A stretch of 64,000 bases of DNA from Opitutia bacterium Tous-C4FEB. Its GTDB lineage: Bacteria; Verrucomicrobiota; Verrucomicrobiia; Opitutales; Opitutaceae. The notes under the pieces were generated by a model. It was not told the DNA's origin and searched no databases. It was given only the letters and a program-made list of their open reading frames with translations. This document shows, in pieces, positions 36,407 through 46,788 of this stretch (positions within the stretch are counted from its first letter, which is position 1; the number at the start of each line of letters is the position of its first letter). The position numbers were made by a program, and so were the translations under genes. The stretch lies in NCBI GenBank assembly GCA_002304445.1, contig NEVA01000003.1:1-64000 (forward strand), in the 5' to 3' direction.

Positions 36407-36982
36407 CTACTTTTTGAGTAAGCGCGCGAAAATAATGACGTGCGTCGCAAACAACAGGGGAATGAAGAAAGTGAGCGAAAGGCTGAGAGGCAAACGCGTG
36501 AGAGCCCGCAGTTGAAAAGGATCAACGGCGCCCGCTGTCGTCGCAATATACACGCTCAGGATCAGACCCAAAGAACCGGCGACATTCCAAATTGTTAGGA
36601 GCTGGCGCCAACGCACTTTATTGAGAGGCGAGATGATCAAAAACAGAGCGCCGAGAGCCATAAGAATGTCGCCCAATCCAACTGGTACCGCAAAGGCATA
36701 CGGCAATTCACCCTGCCGCCATGACACCAACAAAAACACTCCAAAAAAACGAACCATGTGAATCTGAAGCAGGACGCGCAAATCGAGTCCGTCTACCCAC
36801 GTTCGAACGGAACTAAAGCGAAAATAGGGGTAGAGCGCACACAAAGTGCAGCCAAGCACCACGATCGGCAAGACCGAGGGCGACAGCCGCTGCAACGCAA
36901 AAGTGTGCCCAACGTAAACTGAACCCAAAAACCATGACCACAAAACCAAGCGGACCAAAATTACGGGGCGGAACATCGGCAT
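36407..36982 (-). CDS. Integral membrane protein of unknown function
   Basis: The 191-residue protein is almost entirely hydrophobic, with about six predicted transmembrane helices and no soluble domain. I recognise no named family. Aromatic and Arg/Trp residues cluster at helix ends (FRFSSVRTW, SWRQGELPY). It is convergent with the YihY gene, and the TolC-family gene lies upstream on the same strand, 84 bases away. Confidence 0.65.
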   Translation of the reverse strand: MPMFRPVILVRLVLWSWFLGSVYVGHTFALQRLSPSVLPIVVLGCTLCALYPYFRFSSVRTWVDGLDLRVLLQIHMVRFFGVFLLVSWRQGELPYAFAVPVGLGDILMALGALFLIISPLNKVRWRQLLTIWNVAGSLGLILSVYIATTAGAVDPFQLRALTRLPLSLSLTFFIPLLFATHVIIFARLLKK

Positions 36983-37066
36983 AAAGTTGGGAACTGAACC
37001 TCACAGAAAGCCCATCCTCCACCTGCAGTCCTACCTTGAATTCGAGCTGAAAACAGCACGTTAGGC

Positions 37067-38572
37067 TTACTCCGGCAACGCAATCCGGTAACGCTCAAGT
37101 GAACTGCCATCGATGCGGTTAAGCTCCGCCAAAGCCACCCTGAGGCTCACTTTGGATTGGAGCTCATTCACACGAGCGGCTTCGAGATCATCCTGAGCTT
37201 GCAGCACGAGACGGCTGGTCGAGAGACCGGCATCAAACCGCGCTTTCTGGAGTTCATATTGCTTCTGGCTGAGTTCCGTGGCTTTCCCCGCTATCTCAAC
37301 CGCAACGATATTCGTTTCTACAGCCCGAACTGAACTGCGCACGTTCACCAGCAGAGTCTGATCTAACTGCTGCAAACGGGTTTGCTGCTGGAGCAGGCTA
37401 ATTTTTGCAGTCCTCAAGCGCGCTTTATCTGCATGTAAACCCCAAGGAACTGAGACTGAAAGCCCAACATTCCAGTTATACCCGTTTCCATCGGGCAGAC
37501 TGCCGATTGCGTCGCCGTAAGATCGTTCTGTCGCAGTATAGCCAACTCCGGTGTCCAGATTTAGTCCTGGCAGCGCGGCCTGTTTGGCCGTGCGGGCATC
37601 GATTTCTATCTGCTTGATCTGAGCCTGCGTAACCAAAAAATCAGGCGATCGATCGCGCGCCGACTTGTAGACCAAATCAAAGGAAGGAGCACCTTCGGTG
37701 TAGTCGCCGAACTTAACCTCTCCGGGGCGACTGTTAAATCCAAACTCCCCGGTAAGGGTTGAGAGTGAATCTTCCCTATCGCTGACGGCTTGTTCCGCCT
37801 GAACGACTGCCCGGCGAGAGTTGGCGACGCCAACCTCAGCAGTCAGCACATCAAGATCCGTCGCTACACCGGTCGATTTGCGAACCTTGTTTTCCTCGAA
37901 GAGCTTAACAGCGAGCTCCAAACTCCGCCGCTTGACCATCAAGTTCTCGCGAGCGTAGGCCAAATTGTAGTACGCATTTTCAGTGTCGCGAATAACGGTC
38001 AGGACACGGATCTTGTAGTTCAACAGGGCAATGCCGACCCCTAGTTTGCTGCGATCAATATTGGCTCGAGCCACGCTCGAACCCGCTCCTCTCAAAAGAG
38101 GTTGGCTCAGGCTAACGCTCGCGCTGCTACCAAACGCGGGGTTTAACGTGGAATTGAGTGAGTTGGTGGCAGCTCGCGTCGTATTTCCTGCCACGCTGAC
38201 TGTGCCTCCGGTTACGACCCGTTGACTGGCCCCAACGGAAAATACCGTATTGTCACTCCTCGGACCGCTGGCGGCCGTTCCGTCCAATCGACTGGTGGTA
38301 GCGGCAGACTGATTTAAATTTCGGCGCGTGGTGGCAGTAAAAGTTGGATCAAAATCCGCGCTCGCAACGTTTAACGCCTCCTTGGCAATTTCTGAAGAGA
38401 ACCCTTGAATCTGTAAGTCAAAATTCTTTCGCATCGCTCGCTGAATGCACTCCTCGAGCGTCAGCGGGATCGGCGCCGTAACCGGCGTCGCCGTGGTGCC
38501 TTGGCCGAAACTTAACGAGGCACTGCAGAGAGATAGAATCGTGACGATTTTTCGGACTAGGATTCTTGGCAT
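37067..38572 (-). CDS. TolC-family outer membrane efflux protein
   Basis: The 501-residue outer-membrane channel has a Sec signal peptide (MPRILVRKI... SASLSFGQ) and duplicated OEP repeats. Each half has the long helical coiled-coil segments typical of TolC (LNVASADFDPTF, YNLAYARENL, ARFDAGLSTSRLVLQAQDDLEAARV). It forms the exit duct of tripartite efflux or type I secretion systems. The start at 38572 is chosen for the signal peptide. No membrane-fusion protein or pump is encoded beside it, so its partners are elsewhere. Confidence 0.92.
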   Translation of the reverse strand: MPRILVRKIVTILSLCSASLSFGQGTTATPVTAPIPLTLEECIQRAMRKNFDLQIQGFSSEIAKEALNVASADFDPTFTATTRRNLNQSAATTSRLDGTAASGPRSDNTVFSVGASQRVVTGGTVSVAGNTTRAATNSLNSTLNPAFGSSASVSLSQPLLRGAGSSVARANIDRSKLGVGIALLNYKIRVLTVIRDTENAYYNLAYARENLMVKRRSLELAVKLFEENKVRKSTGVATDLDVLTAEVGVANSRRAVVQAEQAVSDREDSLSTLTGEFGFNSRPGEVKFGDYTEGAPSFDLVYKSARDRSPDFLVTQAQIKQIEIDARTAKQAALPGLNLDTGVGYTATERSYGDAIGSLPDGNGYNWNVGLSVSVPWGLHADKARLRTAKISLLQQQTRLQQLDQTLLVNVRSSVRAVETNIVAVEIAGKATELSQKQYELQKARFDAGLSTSRLVLQAQDDLEAARVNELQSKVSLRVALAELNRIDGSSLERYRIALPE

Positions 38573-38991
38573 AGAGATTAGGTTGAAGAGACGATCAAAA
38601 GGGAAACACCTGTGCAGCACGAAAGTTACTGGTTTTTAAGGTCCTCACTGAGATCCGATAGAAAGACCTTACGACAAACAATCGGCTATCCTGCGAGACG
38701 GACCTTGCTGCCTAAAGTTTCAAGGAATCAATGCAGCGTCGGCCCACTTGCGAACCAAGTGTATAATCGCACTAAACAAAGAATCTTTGACCGTAGAAGA
38801 ATTGAACGAGGCTTTCCGACACGGCTTTCCACTTAGAGGCAATGGATGGGCCAAATTTCTCCGCTTCTGAATACAAGAGTTCGCGTCCCTCTCACGCGGT
38901 GAGAATGTTTTCCTCGTCTCCAGTCAAATGTGCTGCCCCAAAGTCCACGGAATGCTTTCTCACCTACGCGCAGACAAAAGCACACCGAACC
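38573..38991. other. Intergenic region with an orphan coding-like stretch
   Basis: About 420 bases lie between the PpiD-like gene's stop and the tolC-family start. On the plus strand, 38652-38870 is open for 72 codons without ATG and ends in SLTVEELNEAFRHGFPL followed by 12 further codons, which reads like the end of a real protein. It may be a gene remnant or a non-ATG short gene. The rest presumably carries the promoter of the TolC-family gene; a TATAAT at 38762 lies on the plus strand without a matching -35. Confidence 0.35.
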
Positions 38992-40662
38992 TTACTTCGC
39001 GGGGGGTTCAGAGCGCTTAAGTTCCGCCTCTACCATCTCGGCAAGATAGGCGCTCGAACCCAGTCGCGCGGTGTAGGTTGCGATCTGATTTTGAGTTTCA
39101 GTGAACAACGGGTTGGTGGCAGAAAAGTCCGGAACTTGTTTGGCAGCCACATACACAAATGTGCCTTTATCCGCAGCGATAAGGAGATCTGAAACCTGCC
39201 CTTTCTCGAGACGCTCGGTCGCATTCAATATCGAAAAATCAACATCTTGAGTTCGGTTTCGAAGTGAGAACGAGGGCAGAGACTTCAACTCGATCTTAGC
39301 CGAACTGCCCTCCACGGCGGCAGCCGCAGCCTTTTCGAAAGTATCGCCTGCTTTTAAACGATTTTCGATCAAACCACGCAATGTGCGGCCTAGTTCAACA
39401 AAGCGCTTGCGCTTCTCGTTTTCAGAAAAGTCCGAGGCGACCTTCGCCTTCAATTCCGAAAAGGCCGGTTTCCGAGCCGGGATGGTGTCTTTCCAAAAGA
39501 GAACTGCCGCACCCGCGTTCGTCGCGAAAGCTTCCGAATATACCCTGTCTTTACTGAGCTTAAATGCTTCTTGGGCCGCGGCCGCAGCATCTCCACCGAA
39601 CTCAGCCGGTCCGGACTCCCGCGTAAACGGCGCCAAGATCTTCTGCGGGTGTTTATGCGCCGCGATAAACGTGGCCAACGCCGGCGAATCCGCCGTAACC
39701 TTGGACTCATACAACCCAAACACAAAGTCGCTCGCCGCCTTGGCAGCCAAGCGCTTAGCCCGCTCGAAACGGAGAGCCAGCTCGACTTGGGGGCGGACCG
39801 CTGCAAAGTCCGACACAGGATCCGTCTTGATCGGGGCCAGAGCTTTCGGATCGGAAGCCGGTTTTGGAAAGCGACTTGGATTTGATTCATAATAGGCTTG
39901 AACCTCAGAATCCGAAAATGAAACCGAAGCCAAGTAATCGGTCGCCGGGAACTCCACGTAGCTAGCGGAAATCTTCGGGGGAACTTCATAGCGAAACGCG
40001 TTCTCTTCGAAATACTTGGTCAAATCGGCGTCGGTTTGCGGAATCGCAGGATTAAACGACGCATAATCGACATTCGCTATGATCAGACTCCACGAAGTGT
40101 CAGCGCGGGCTAATTGAGACTTCACGTCCGCCGAAAGCACATATCCCGGACCGCCGAGCAATTTTTGAATCTTTTCAGCCTTAACATCGTCTCCAATTAC
40201 CCGGGCAATATCAGCCTCGGTTAGACGTGGGTTAGTCTTGAGGTTATCCCTGAAAGTCGCGTAACGCTTCGGATCGAATTTGCCGTCATCGTCCGTGAAG
40301 GCGCGGAGCGTCTTGATCTGATCCGCAATTTCGCTGGTGGTTGTTGCGGGCAGGCCAATTTTTTTCGCCACTTCAAGAGAAGCGACGCGCTGAAATGCGT
40401 AATTTTGGATCTGTTCGGCCTCAAGGCCGTAGCCCACTTGCAAACTGGCACTCAATCCGGCGTCGCCCATTACTCGCTGCTGATCCTCCGGTGAATTCAA
40501 GTTATAGCCAAAAAACTCCCGTTTTATGGTCTGCTGGTCGGCCGGACCAACTCCTGGCGAAGCTCCAATTGTGAAGACGAAAGAAACAATAATGACAGCC
40601 AGCAACACGCCAAAAACCAATTTGAGGTGCCGCTGGAAGGTGCTTTGAATCCAAGAAATCAT
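38992..40662 (-). CDS. PpiD/SurA-like periplasmic foldase
   Basis: The 556-residue protein starts with a single N-terminal transmembrane anchor (about residues 14-32). A SurA_N_3 chaperone domain follows, with the family's QQxxKREFFG and ADIARVIGDDVKAEKI segments. A parvulin-type peptidyl-prolyl isomerase domain is not clearly recognisable; only a segment near residue 400 (AFKLSKDRVYSEAF) resembles the end of such a domain. It is probably a membrane-anchored periplasmic chaperone for outer-membrane or secreted proteins, perhaps without isomerase activity. It follows the UDP-glucose dehydrogenase gene on the same strand. Confidence 0.85.
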   Translation of the reverse strand: MISWIQSTFQRHLKLVFGVLLAVIIVSFVFTIGASPGVGPADQQTIKREFFGYNLNSPEDQQRVMGDAGLSASLQVGYGLEAEQIQNYAFQRVASLEVAKKIGLPATTTSEIADQIKTLRAFTDDDGKFDPKRYATFRDNLKTNPRLTEADIARVIGDDVKAEKIQKLLGGPGYVLSADVKSQLARADTSWSLIIANVDYASFNPAIPQTDADLTKYFEENAFRYEVPPKISASYVEFPATDYLASVSFSDSEVQAYYESNPSRFPKPASDPKALAPIKTDPVSDFAAVRPQVELALRFERAKRLAAKAASDFVFGLYESKVTADSPALATFIAAHKHPQKILAPFTRESGPAEFGGDAAAAAQEAFKLSKDRVYSEAFATNAGAAVLFWKDTIPARKPAFSELKAKVASDFSENEKRKRFVELGRTLRGLIENRLKAGDTFEKAAAAAVEGSSAKIELKSLPSFSLRNRTQDVDFSILNATERLEKGQVSDLLIAADKGTFVYVAAKQVPDFSATNPLFTETQNQIATYTARLGSSAYLAEMVEAELKRSEPPAK

Positions 40663-40825
40663 AGAGATAGGGTCAGAAAATTAGGTCGCAGCTCAGGTGA
40701 AGCAAGGTCGAATTGGTCCGAGCGGGCAGGATAGGATGCCAGTCACGGCATCCACGCTCAGCGGGAATAAAGACCGAAAAAACCACCCGTTCCTCGCCCG
40801 AGACTGGTTTTACCGTGGCACAGCA

Positions 40826-42184
40826 TCACTTACCGATTCCGCTGGTCCTAAAACCGAGCGCTCTCAACTTGTCTAATTCTAGAATATTTCGCCCATCAAA
40901 AATGAAGGCTGGCTTTGCCATTGCATCGTAGATCTTGGCGAAATCTAACCGCTTGAACTCGTCCCATTCAGTTAGCACCGCCAAAGCGTGCGCTCCGAGC
41001 ACGGCTGCATAGGGGTCGTTTGCGACCGAAAGCCTCGGGTTGGGTGTGTTCGCGCCGAATAGATCGCGATTCACTTCAACAGCCGACACTTTCGGATCAT
41101 AAACTACGACGTTAGCTTGTTCATCGAGCAAATCTTGGCAGACCGCAATCGACGCTGACTCTCGGGTGTCATTGGTATCTTTCTTGAACGCAAACCCGAG
41201 CACTGCGATCCGTTTCCCGGCAACACTGTTGTAGAGAGAACTCACAATTCGGGCGGCGAAACGATGCTTTTGCCAGTCATTCATCTTCACTACGCTTTCC
41301 CAATATGCAGAGACCTCGGGTAGCCCGAATTTTTCGCATAGGTACGCCAAATTCAAAATATCCTTTTGAAAGCAAGAGCCGCCAAATCCGACCGACGCCT
41401 TTAGAAATTTGGACCCGATGCGTGAGTCCCTTCCAATTGCATTCGCAACTTCATCCACGTCCGCTCCGGTGGCCTCACACAACGCGGAAATCGAGTTAAT
41501 CGAAGATATCCGTTGAGCCAAGAACGCATTTGCCACCAGCTTTGACAACTCAGACGACCACAGATTGGTGGTGATGATTCGATCGATCGGAACCCAGTGA
41601 GCATATACGCTGACTAAAGTCTTTACCGCCAACTCGCCCTCCGGTGTTCGCTCGCCGCCAATCAGCACGCGATCCGGGTTGAGCAAATCGGCGATCGCGG
41701 TACCTTCGGCCAAGAATTCGGGATTCGAAAGAACCTGAAACTTCGCTCCGCGCGAATTTGCAGCCAAGATATCCTTGATGGTTTCGGCGGTTTTCACGGG
41801 GATAGTTGATTTTTCAACTATGATTTTGGTGCCATCAGAAACTTCGGCAATCGTGCGCGCAACCGATTCTATGTACCGCAAATCGGCGGCCCGCCCCGCG
41901 CCCACCCCGTAACTCTTAGTCGGGGTATTGACGGCGACGAAGATCACATCGGCCGCCTTGATCGTGCCGACCACATCCGTCGAAAAGAACAGGTTTTTTC
42001 CCCGACGTTGCCTCACCACGTCATCGAGGCCAGGCTCATAAATTGGCAAAGTATCGGAGTTCCAAGCCGCGATCCTGGCCGCATTCATGTCGACTACTGT
42101 TACTTGAATGCCGGGTGCCTTAAAAGCAATCATCGCCATCGTTGGACCGCCGACATAACCCGCGCCGATACAGCAAATTTTCAT
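40826..42184 (-). CDS. ugd: UDP-glucose 6-dehydrogenase, eukaryotic-like form
   Basis: The 452-residue enzyme oxidises UDP-glucose to UDP-glucuronate with two NAD+. It has the Rossmann motif [19 protein letters not shown], the substrate region [10 protein letters not shown] and the catalytic Cys in GGSCFQKD. Several long stretches read like animal UGDH, for example NAWNS-type [31 protein letters not shown] and [14 protein letters not shown]. Typical bacterial Ugd is shorter and less similar. The start at 42184 (MKICCIG) gives the expected N-terminus. UDP-glucuronate probably feeds surface polysaccharide or lipopolysaccharide synthesis. Confidence 0.95.
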   Translation of the reverse strand: MKICCIGAGYVGGPTMAMIAFKAPGIQVTVVDMNAARIAAWNSDTLPIYEPGLDDVVRQRRGKNLFFSTDVVGTIKAADVIFVAVNTPTKSYGVGAGRAADLRYIESVARTIAEVSDGTKIIVEKSTIPVKTAETIKDILAANSRGAKFQVLSNPEFLAEGTAIADLLNPDRVLIGGERTPEGELAVKTLVSVYAHWVPIDRIITTNLWSSELSKLVANAFLAQRISSINSISALCEATGADVDEVANAIGRDSRIGSKFLKASVGFGGSCFQKDILNLAYLCEKFGLPEVSAYWESVVKMNDWQKHRFAARIVSSLYNSVAGKRIAVLGFAFKKDTNDTRESASIAVCQDLLDEQANVVVYDPKVSAVEVNRDLFGANTPNPRLSVANDPYAAVLGAHALAVLTEWDEFKRLDFAKIYDAMAKPAFIFDGRNILELDKLRALGFRTSGIGK

Positions 42185-42305
42185 AAATTGAGGTCCGAAA
42201 AATGCTGGCAAGACGAACAGAAACCAAGCGCTAAGTCTCTCGATTTAAACCCGCCCCGCGGAACGTAACGAAAGTTCTAGATCGATACTGACCCTAAACT
42301 GCAAA

Positions 42306-44333
42306 CTAAGCGGGATTCGGTGCTGCCGCCGGGCTGCCAGGTTCAATCGATTCGCTCGTCGCAGGTTTCTCAACCGACTTTTTCTCGATCGCTTTCTCCG
42401 AATACTTTGAGGGCGGCGCGACAATTACGGCCGAGCGAAGTTCGCCGTGTTGGATAATTTCCAGCACGTGTTTACCCTCAATCGTCTCGTGCTCCAGCAA
42501 CGCTTCAGCGATTTTGTCGAGTGCCGACCTATGCTTGGTGATCAATTGGGTCGCTCGAGCATATTGCTCCGTGATGATTCGATGAATTTCGACGTCAATT
42601 TTCCGAGCCGTTTCCTCGGAAACGTTCTCGGAACGCGTAATCTCCCGACCAAGGAAAACCGTATCCTGATTATCCCCGAACGAAATTGGACCGAGCGGAC
42701 TCATTCCCCAATCGCAGACCATGTGACGGGCGATCTTGGTAACCTGCTTGATGTCGCCGGCAGCCCCGCTCGAGATGTCGCCGAGCACCAACTCTTCCGC
42801 GATTCGCCCCCCCAACCCCATCGCGATTTGATTCAACATCCGTTTCATCGCATGCGTCAGCAGGTCCTTTTTGGGGATGAACATCGTACTACCCAAGCTT
42901 CGCCCTCGCGGGATGATCGTTACTTTGTGAACCGGCATGGTGCCATCATCCAAGACGCCTTGCACCAAGGCATGGCCAGCTTCGTGGTAAGCGGTCAGTT
43001 TCTTCTCATCGTCATCCATCAATCGCCGGTGCTCACGACCGAACTGCACCTTCTCGCGCGCATCGTCGATATCGATCATTTCCACTTTTTTCTTGTCCCG
43101 CCTCGCGGCAAGCAGCGCGGCTTCGTTGAGTAAGTTCGCCAACTCAGCCCCGGAGAGTCCCGGGGTCCCGCGAGCGATAACCGCCAGATCGATCGCATCC
43201 ACCAGGTTAATCTTCTTCGCGTGAACGCGCAGAATTTGCTCCCGACCCACGACGTCGGGCAGATCGACATGAACTTGGCGATCAAACCGGCCTGGACGAA
43301 GCAACGCACTGTCCAACACATCGGGACGATTTGTTGCGGCGATAATGATCACACCCTCGGTGGTGTCGAAACCGTCCATCTCAACCAAAAGAGAATTTAG
43401 CGTCTGCTCACGTTCGTCGTTGCCTCCACCAACACCGGCTCCGCGCTGCCGCCCCACCGCGTCGATTTCATCGATGAAGATTAAGCAAGGCGCGCTTTTG
43501 CGACCCTGTTCAAACATATCCCGCACGCGGCTCGCGCCCACACCGACGAACATTTCAACAAAATCGGAACCAGAAATACTGAAAAAAGGCACATCCGCCT
43601 CACCGGCGACCGCTTTCGCGAGAAGGGTCTTCCCCGTGCCCGGAGAACCGACCAACAAGATCCCGCGAGGAATCTTTCCGCCCATTTTTGTAAATTTCTT
43701 CGGATCTTTCAGGAAGTCGACGACCTCGCTGACCTCCTCTTTGGCTTCATCGCAACCGGCGACGTCGGCAAACGTTACCTTGTCCCGATCACGCGTCAGC
43801 AGTTTCGCCCTGCTCTTGCCAAAGCTCATGGCCCCGCGTCCGGCCTGTTTTAGCTGACGAACAAATAAAAAATAAAGCAGTCCGATGATCAACAAAAAGG
43901 GAATCACTTGAACCAAAATTGCGGACAACAGTGTTTGCGATTGTTGCTCCGCAAACTTCTTGGATTTCTGCAACCGCTCCATGTTAGCATCGGTTAATCG
44001 ACCCGCTGCAACGAACTGATTCGTCTCCACGCCGCGCTCGCCCTTCAACTTTTGACTCTCAACCAGCTCGCCCTTTATCGAAACCCAATCACGTCCACCT
44101 GAAGAATCAGGGCTGATTGTGCCTTTGGCTACCTCTCCCGCCTCCGCTCTGTCGATGACCTCTTGAATCGTTAACTTGGCCGGACTTGTGGTAATGCCAG
44201 GCGACCAAACCAGCAAAGCCACGACAGCTGCGAATATCGCCAACCAGATGAAAAGGACCTTCGGCTGAAAACGTTCAGGCGGCAGGTTCTTAATGGGACG
44301 ACGGGGCTTTTTGTTATTTTCAACGTCAGACAT
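42306..44333 (-). CDS. ftsH: ATP-dependent zinc metalloprotease FtsH
   Basis: The 675-residue membrane protease has two N-terminal transmembrane helices flanking a periplasmic domain, an AAA+ module (Walker [11 protein letters not shown], Walker [10 protein letters not shown], pore FVGVGA and arginine-finger RPGRFDRQ), and an M41 protease domain with zinc site [10 protein letters not shown]. FtsH degrades membrane and short-lived regulatory proteins. The start at 44333 (MSDVE) is chosen; 14 upstream codons are open but unlikely. The C-terminus is Ala/Pro/Ser-rich. It lies between tilS and ugd on the same strand; tilS-ftsH adjacency is common in bacteria. Confidence 0.97.
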   Translation of the reverse strand: MSDVENNKKPRRPIKNLPPERFQPKVLFIWLAIFAAVVALLVWSPGITTSPAKLTIQEVIDRAEAGEVAKGTISPDSSGGRDWVSIKGELVESQKLKGERGVETNQFVAAGRLTDANMERLQKSKKFAEQQSQTLLSAILVQVIPFLLIIGLLYFLFVRQLKQAGRGAMSFGKSRAKLLTRDRDKVTFADVAGCDEAKEEVSEVVDFLKDPKKFTKMGGKIPRGILLVGSPGTGKTLLAKAVAGEADVPFFSISGSDFVEMFVGVGASRVRDMFEQGRKSAPCLIFIDEIDAVGRQRGAGVGGGNDEREQTLNSLLVEMDGFDTTEGVIIIAATNRPDVLDSALLRPGRFDRQVHVDLPDVVGREQILRVHAKKINLVDAIDLAVIARGTPGLSGAELANLLNEAALLAARRDKKKVEMIDIDDAREKVQFGREHRRLMDDDEKKLTAYHEAGHALVQGVLDDGTMPVHKVTIIPRGRSLGSTMFIPKKDLLTHAMKRMLNQIAMGLGGRIAEELVLGDISSGAAGDIKQVTKIARHMVCDWGMSPLGPISFGDNQDTVFLGREITRSENVSEETARKIDVEIHRIITEQYARATQLITKHRSALDKIAEALLEHETIEGKHVLEIIQHGELRSAVIVAPPSKYSEKAIEKKSVEKPATSESIEPGSPAAAPNPA

Positions 44334-44425
44334 TTCAATGTGGACTGGATTTTCGAGAGTGATGTTCCCGCGCAATAAGTCAATTGGCTGCCCGAGGAAA
44401 AGGAAGGTCCAATCCCACTGACACC

Positions 44426-45445
44426 TTACCGCGCTTTTTGAGCCTCCAACACTCCTTTCCGAATGCGCGCGAACAGCAGTCGGCCTAAACTCTGACGCGT
44501 GTCACGCCCCAGCTCGGTCGCCGTCAAGAGCCGTTCAAAGCCCTGCTTGGAAATCTCAACCGGTCTTGGTTGCGCCGCCAGCCAACGATGCAAAGCCCGC
44601 CTCACGATCGCCCGCGGCACTCCAGCAAATCTCTTCAAATCCAACGATGGCTTGATCCCGTCGGGAAATAATCGATCAAGCCAGTGCCTCAACGCGTCGT
44701 CGTCCTCGGCCAAGAGCTCTCTCGACAATGCTGCGCCAGCCACTGCATCCCGTTTTGAAGCCTCCCGCCAAACCGACAGGACGTCGTTCCGCACCCGGTT
44801 CCTAAAAAAAGTCCCTTCTTGGTTGGTCGCGTCCTCTCTCCAGTTTGCTCCGGCAGAAACTAAACCGGTTTGGATCGCTTCTTTTTTCAAACTCAACATC
44901 GGCCGGAGGTGAATTCGGTTTTTCGGGAGGAAATGAATCGGTCTGGGCGCCGCCAACCCCGCCGTCCCACTCCCCCGGGCCAATCTCATCAAGAGTGTTT
45001 CGGCGATATCATCCTGCTGTTGCCCTAGCCAGAGAGCCGAGATGCGCCTCCGTCCAAGCTCCCGTTGGAAGAATTCAAATCGCTCGGTTCGAGCCACCGC
45101 TTCGCTTGGAGCTTTCGGAGGACGTGACCAATGCCCCCCCGCAAAAATTACGCCAAGCCCCAAGCAAACGCTCTGACAAAAGAGTGCGTCATCCCGCGAA
45201 GCCTTTCCCCGCAATCGGTGATCGAAGTGCAGCACAAGCAGCCGTTGACGCTTTTCCGGCCAGTGCGCCCAAAGCAGCAACAACAGCGCCGTGGAGTCCG
45301 CGCCCCCTGAGAGCGCAACGGCCCATCGCTCGCGGGCTGGCCGGCCATTTGCCCAAATCAAAACCTCCGGATGCAGGCGCTCCCGCGGGATCAACTGCCC
45401 AAGCCTCGTCGCGACTGCCGGCCAGTCGATCGGGTGACGCTTCAT
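44426..45445 (-). CDS. tilS: tRNA(Ile)-lysidine synthetase
   Basis: The 339-residue enzyme has the PP-loop ATP pyrophosphatase motif SGGADST and the [18 protein letters not shown] segment of TilS. It attaches lysine to C34 of tRNA-Ile(CAU), turning it into a reader of AUA codons. It is 44 bases downstream of serS and 92 bases upstream of ftsH on the same strand. The length is at the short end for TilS, with a reduced C-terminal domain. Confidence 0.95.
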   Translation of the reverse strand: MKRHPIDWPAVATRLGQLIPRERLHPEVLIWANGRPARERWAVALSGGADSTALLLLLWAHWPEKRQRLLVLHFDHRLRGKASRDDALFCQSVCLGLGVIFAGGHWSRPPKAPSEAVARTERFEFFQRELGRRRISALWLGQQQDDIAETLLMRLARGSGTAGLAAPRPIHFLPKNRIHLRPMLSLKKEAIQTGLVSAGANWREDATNQEGTFFRNRVRNDVLSVWREASKRDAVAGAALSRELLAEDDDALRHWLDRLFPDGIKPSLDLKRFAGVPRAIVRRALHRWLAAQPRPVEISKQGFERLLTATELGRDTRQSLGRLLFARIRKGVLEAQKAR

Positions 45446-45489
45446 TTTTCAGTGAATTCCCCTCGGCCCAATCCGCCGGTCGGTACGAA

Positions 45490-46758
45490 TCACGTAAAGC
45501 TCAGGTACTCCTTGCCAAAATAAGGAACTAAAGGAGCCGGAATTCTGACCCGCCCATCTTGCTGCAGATTGTTCTCAAGCAACGCCGCCAAAACACGGGG
45601 CACAGCCAGACCGGAACCATTGATCGTATGGACAAGCTCGGGCTTTCCGGTGTCCTTCGCCCTAAAGCGAATCTGCGCCCGTCGCGCCTGAAACGCCTCA
45701 AAATTCGAGCAACTCGACACCTCGAGCCAGCGCTTCTGACCCGCCGCCCAGACTTCAAGATCGTATTTTTTGGCCTGAGCAAAGCCCACATCACCCCCGC
45801 ACATCAACAGCACCCGATAGGGCAACTCCAGTTTCTGCAACAATCGCTCCGCATCGCCGCGCAACTTGTCCAACTCGTCATAGCTCGTTGCCGGATGCAC
45901 CCATTTCAGCAATTCCACTTTGTCGAACTGGTGCAGACGATTCAACCCGCGCACATCCTTACCGTAACTGCCCGCCTCGCGTCTAAAACAGGGCGTACAG
46001 GCGCAGCGATAGATCGGCAGCATGCTTTCTTCCACGATCTCGTCCCGGAAAAAATTCGTCAACGGAACCTCTGCCGTCGGCACCGCATAAAGCGGGTCGG
46101 AAGTCTCATACATTTGCCCCTCCTTATCGGGCAGTTGTCCCGTCGCCGTCGCGCTGGCCGCGTTCACGAAAATCGGAGGGGAAACTTCGGTGTAGCCGGC
46201 TTTCACATCCTCATCTAAAAAAAAATGAAGCAGTGCCCGCACGATCCGCGCCCCAGCTCCGACATAAAACGGAAATCCCGCCCCCGTCACCTTCGCGCCG
46301 CGCGCAAAATCAAAGAGCCGTTCAAACCCCGCGATCTCCCAGTGCGGCACCGCGTGCGCGGAAACGGACGAGACATCACCGTGGGTCGCAAAGGTCACAT
46401 TTTCTTCAGGCGTCCGACCTTCGGGCACGCTCACATGTGGCAGATTCGGCAAAGACAACATCGCCACCCGGACCTTTTCCTCGGCGTCCTTTAACTGAAC
46501 CTCCTTCTCCTTCACTTGGCTAGAGACCGCCTTCATTTCCTGCACCTTGGCGATAAACTCCGGCGAGCCTTTGGGCAACGCCGCCATGGCCGTATTCGCC
46601 GCTTTTTGGGTCGAACGCAGCAACTCGACTTCCTGCAGCAGCGTCCGCCACGCAGCGTCGACCGCCAGCACTGCATCGAGATCCACCGACAGGTGTTTCT
46701 TGGCGAGCGCGGCACGAACAAGTTCAGGAGTTTCGCGAATCAACTTTGGGTCGAGCAT
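45490..46758 (-). CDS. serS: Seryl-tRNA synthetase
   Basis: The 422-residue class II synthetase has the N-terminal tRNA-binding coiled coil (residues about 30-100) and class II motif 2 (CFRREAGSYGKDVRGLNRLHQFDKVE). Motif 3 is also present (GSGLAVPRVLAALLENN). It charges tRNA-Ser and tRNA-Sec. It is the second gene of a minus-strand series starting with a GT9 glycosyltransferase. Confidence 0.97.
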   Translation of the reverse strand: MLDPKLIRETPELVRAALAKKHLSVDLDAVLAVDAAWRTLLQEVELLRSTQKAANTAMAALPKGSPEFIAKVQEMKAVSSQVKEKEVQLKDAEEKVRVAMLSLPNLPHVSVPEGRTPEENVTFATHGDVSSVSAHAVPHWEIAGFERLFDFARGAKVTGAGFPFYVGAGARIVRALLHFFLDEDVKAGYTEVSPPIFVNAASATATGQLPDKEGQMYETSDPLYAVPTAEVPLTNFFRDEIVEESMLPIYRCACTPCFRREAGSYGKDVRGLNRLHQFDKVELLKWVHPATSYDELDKLRGDAERLLQKLELPYRVLLMCGGDVGFAQAKKYDLEVWAAGQKRWLEVSSCSNFEAFQARRAQIRFRAKDTGKPELVHTINGSGLAVPRVLAALLENNLQQDGRVRIPAPLVPYFGKEYLSFT

Positions 46759-46788
46759 GGAGAAAATGAAAAAAGTCCGGGCGACGTG

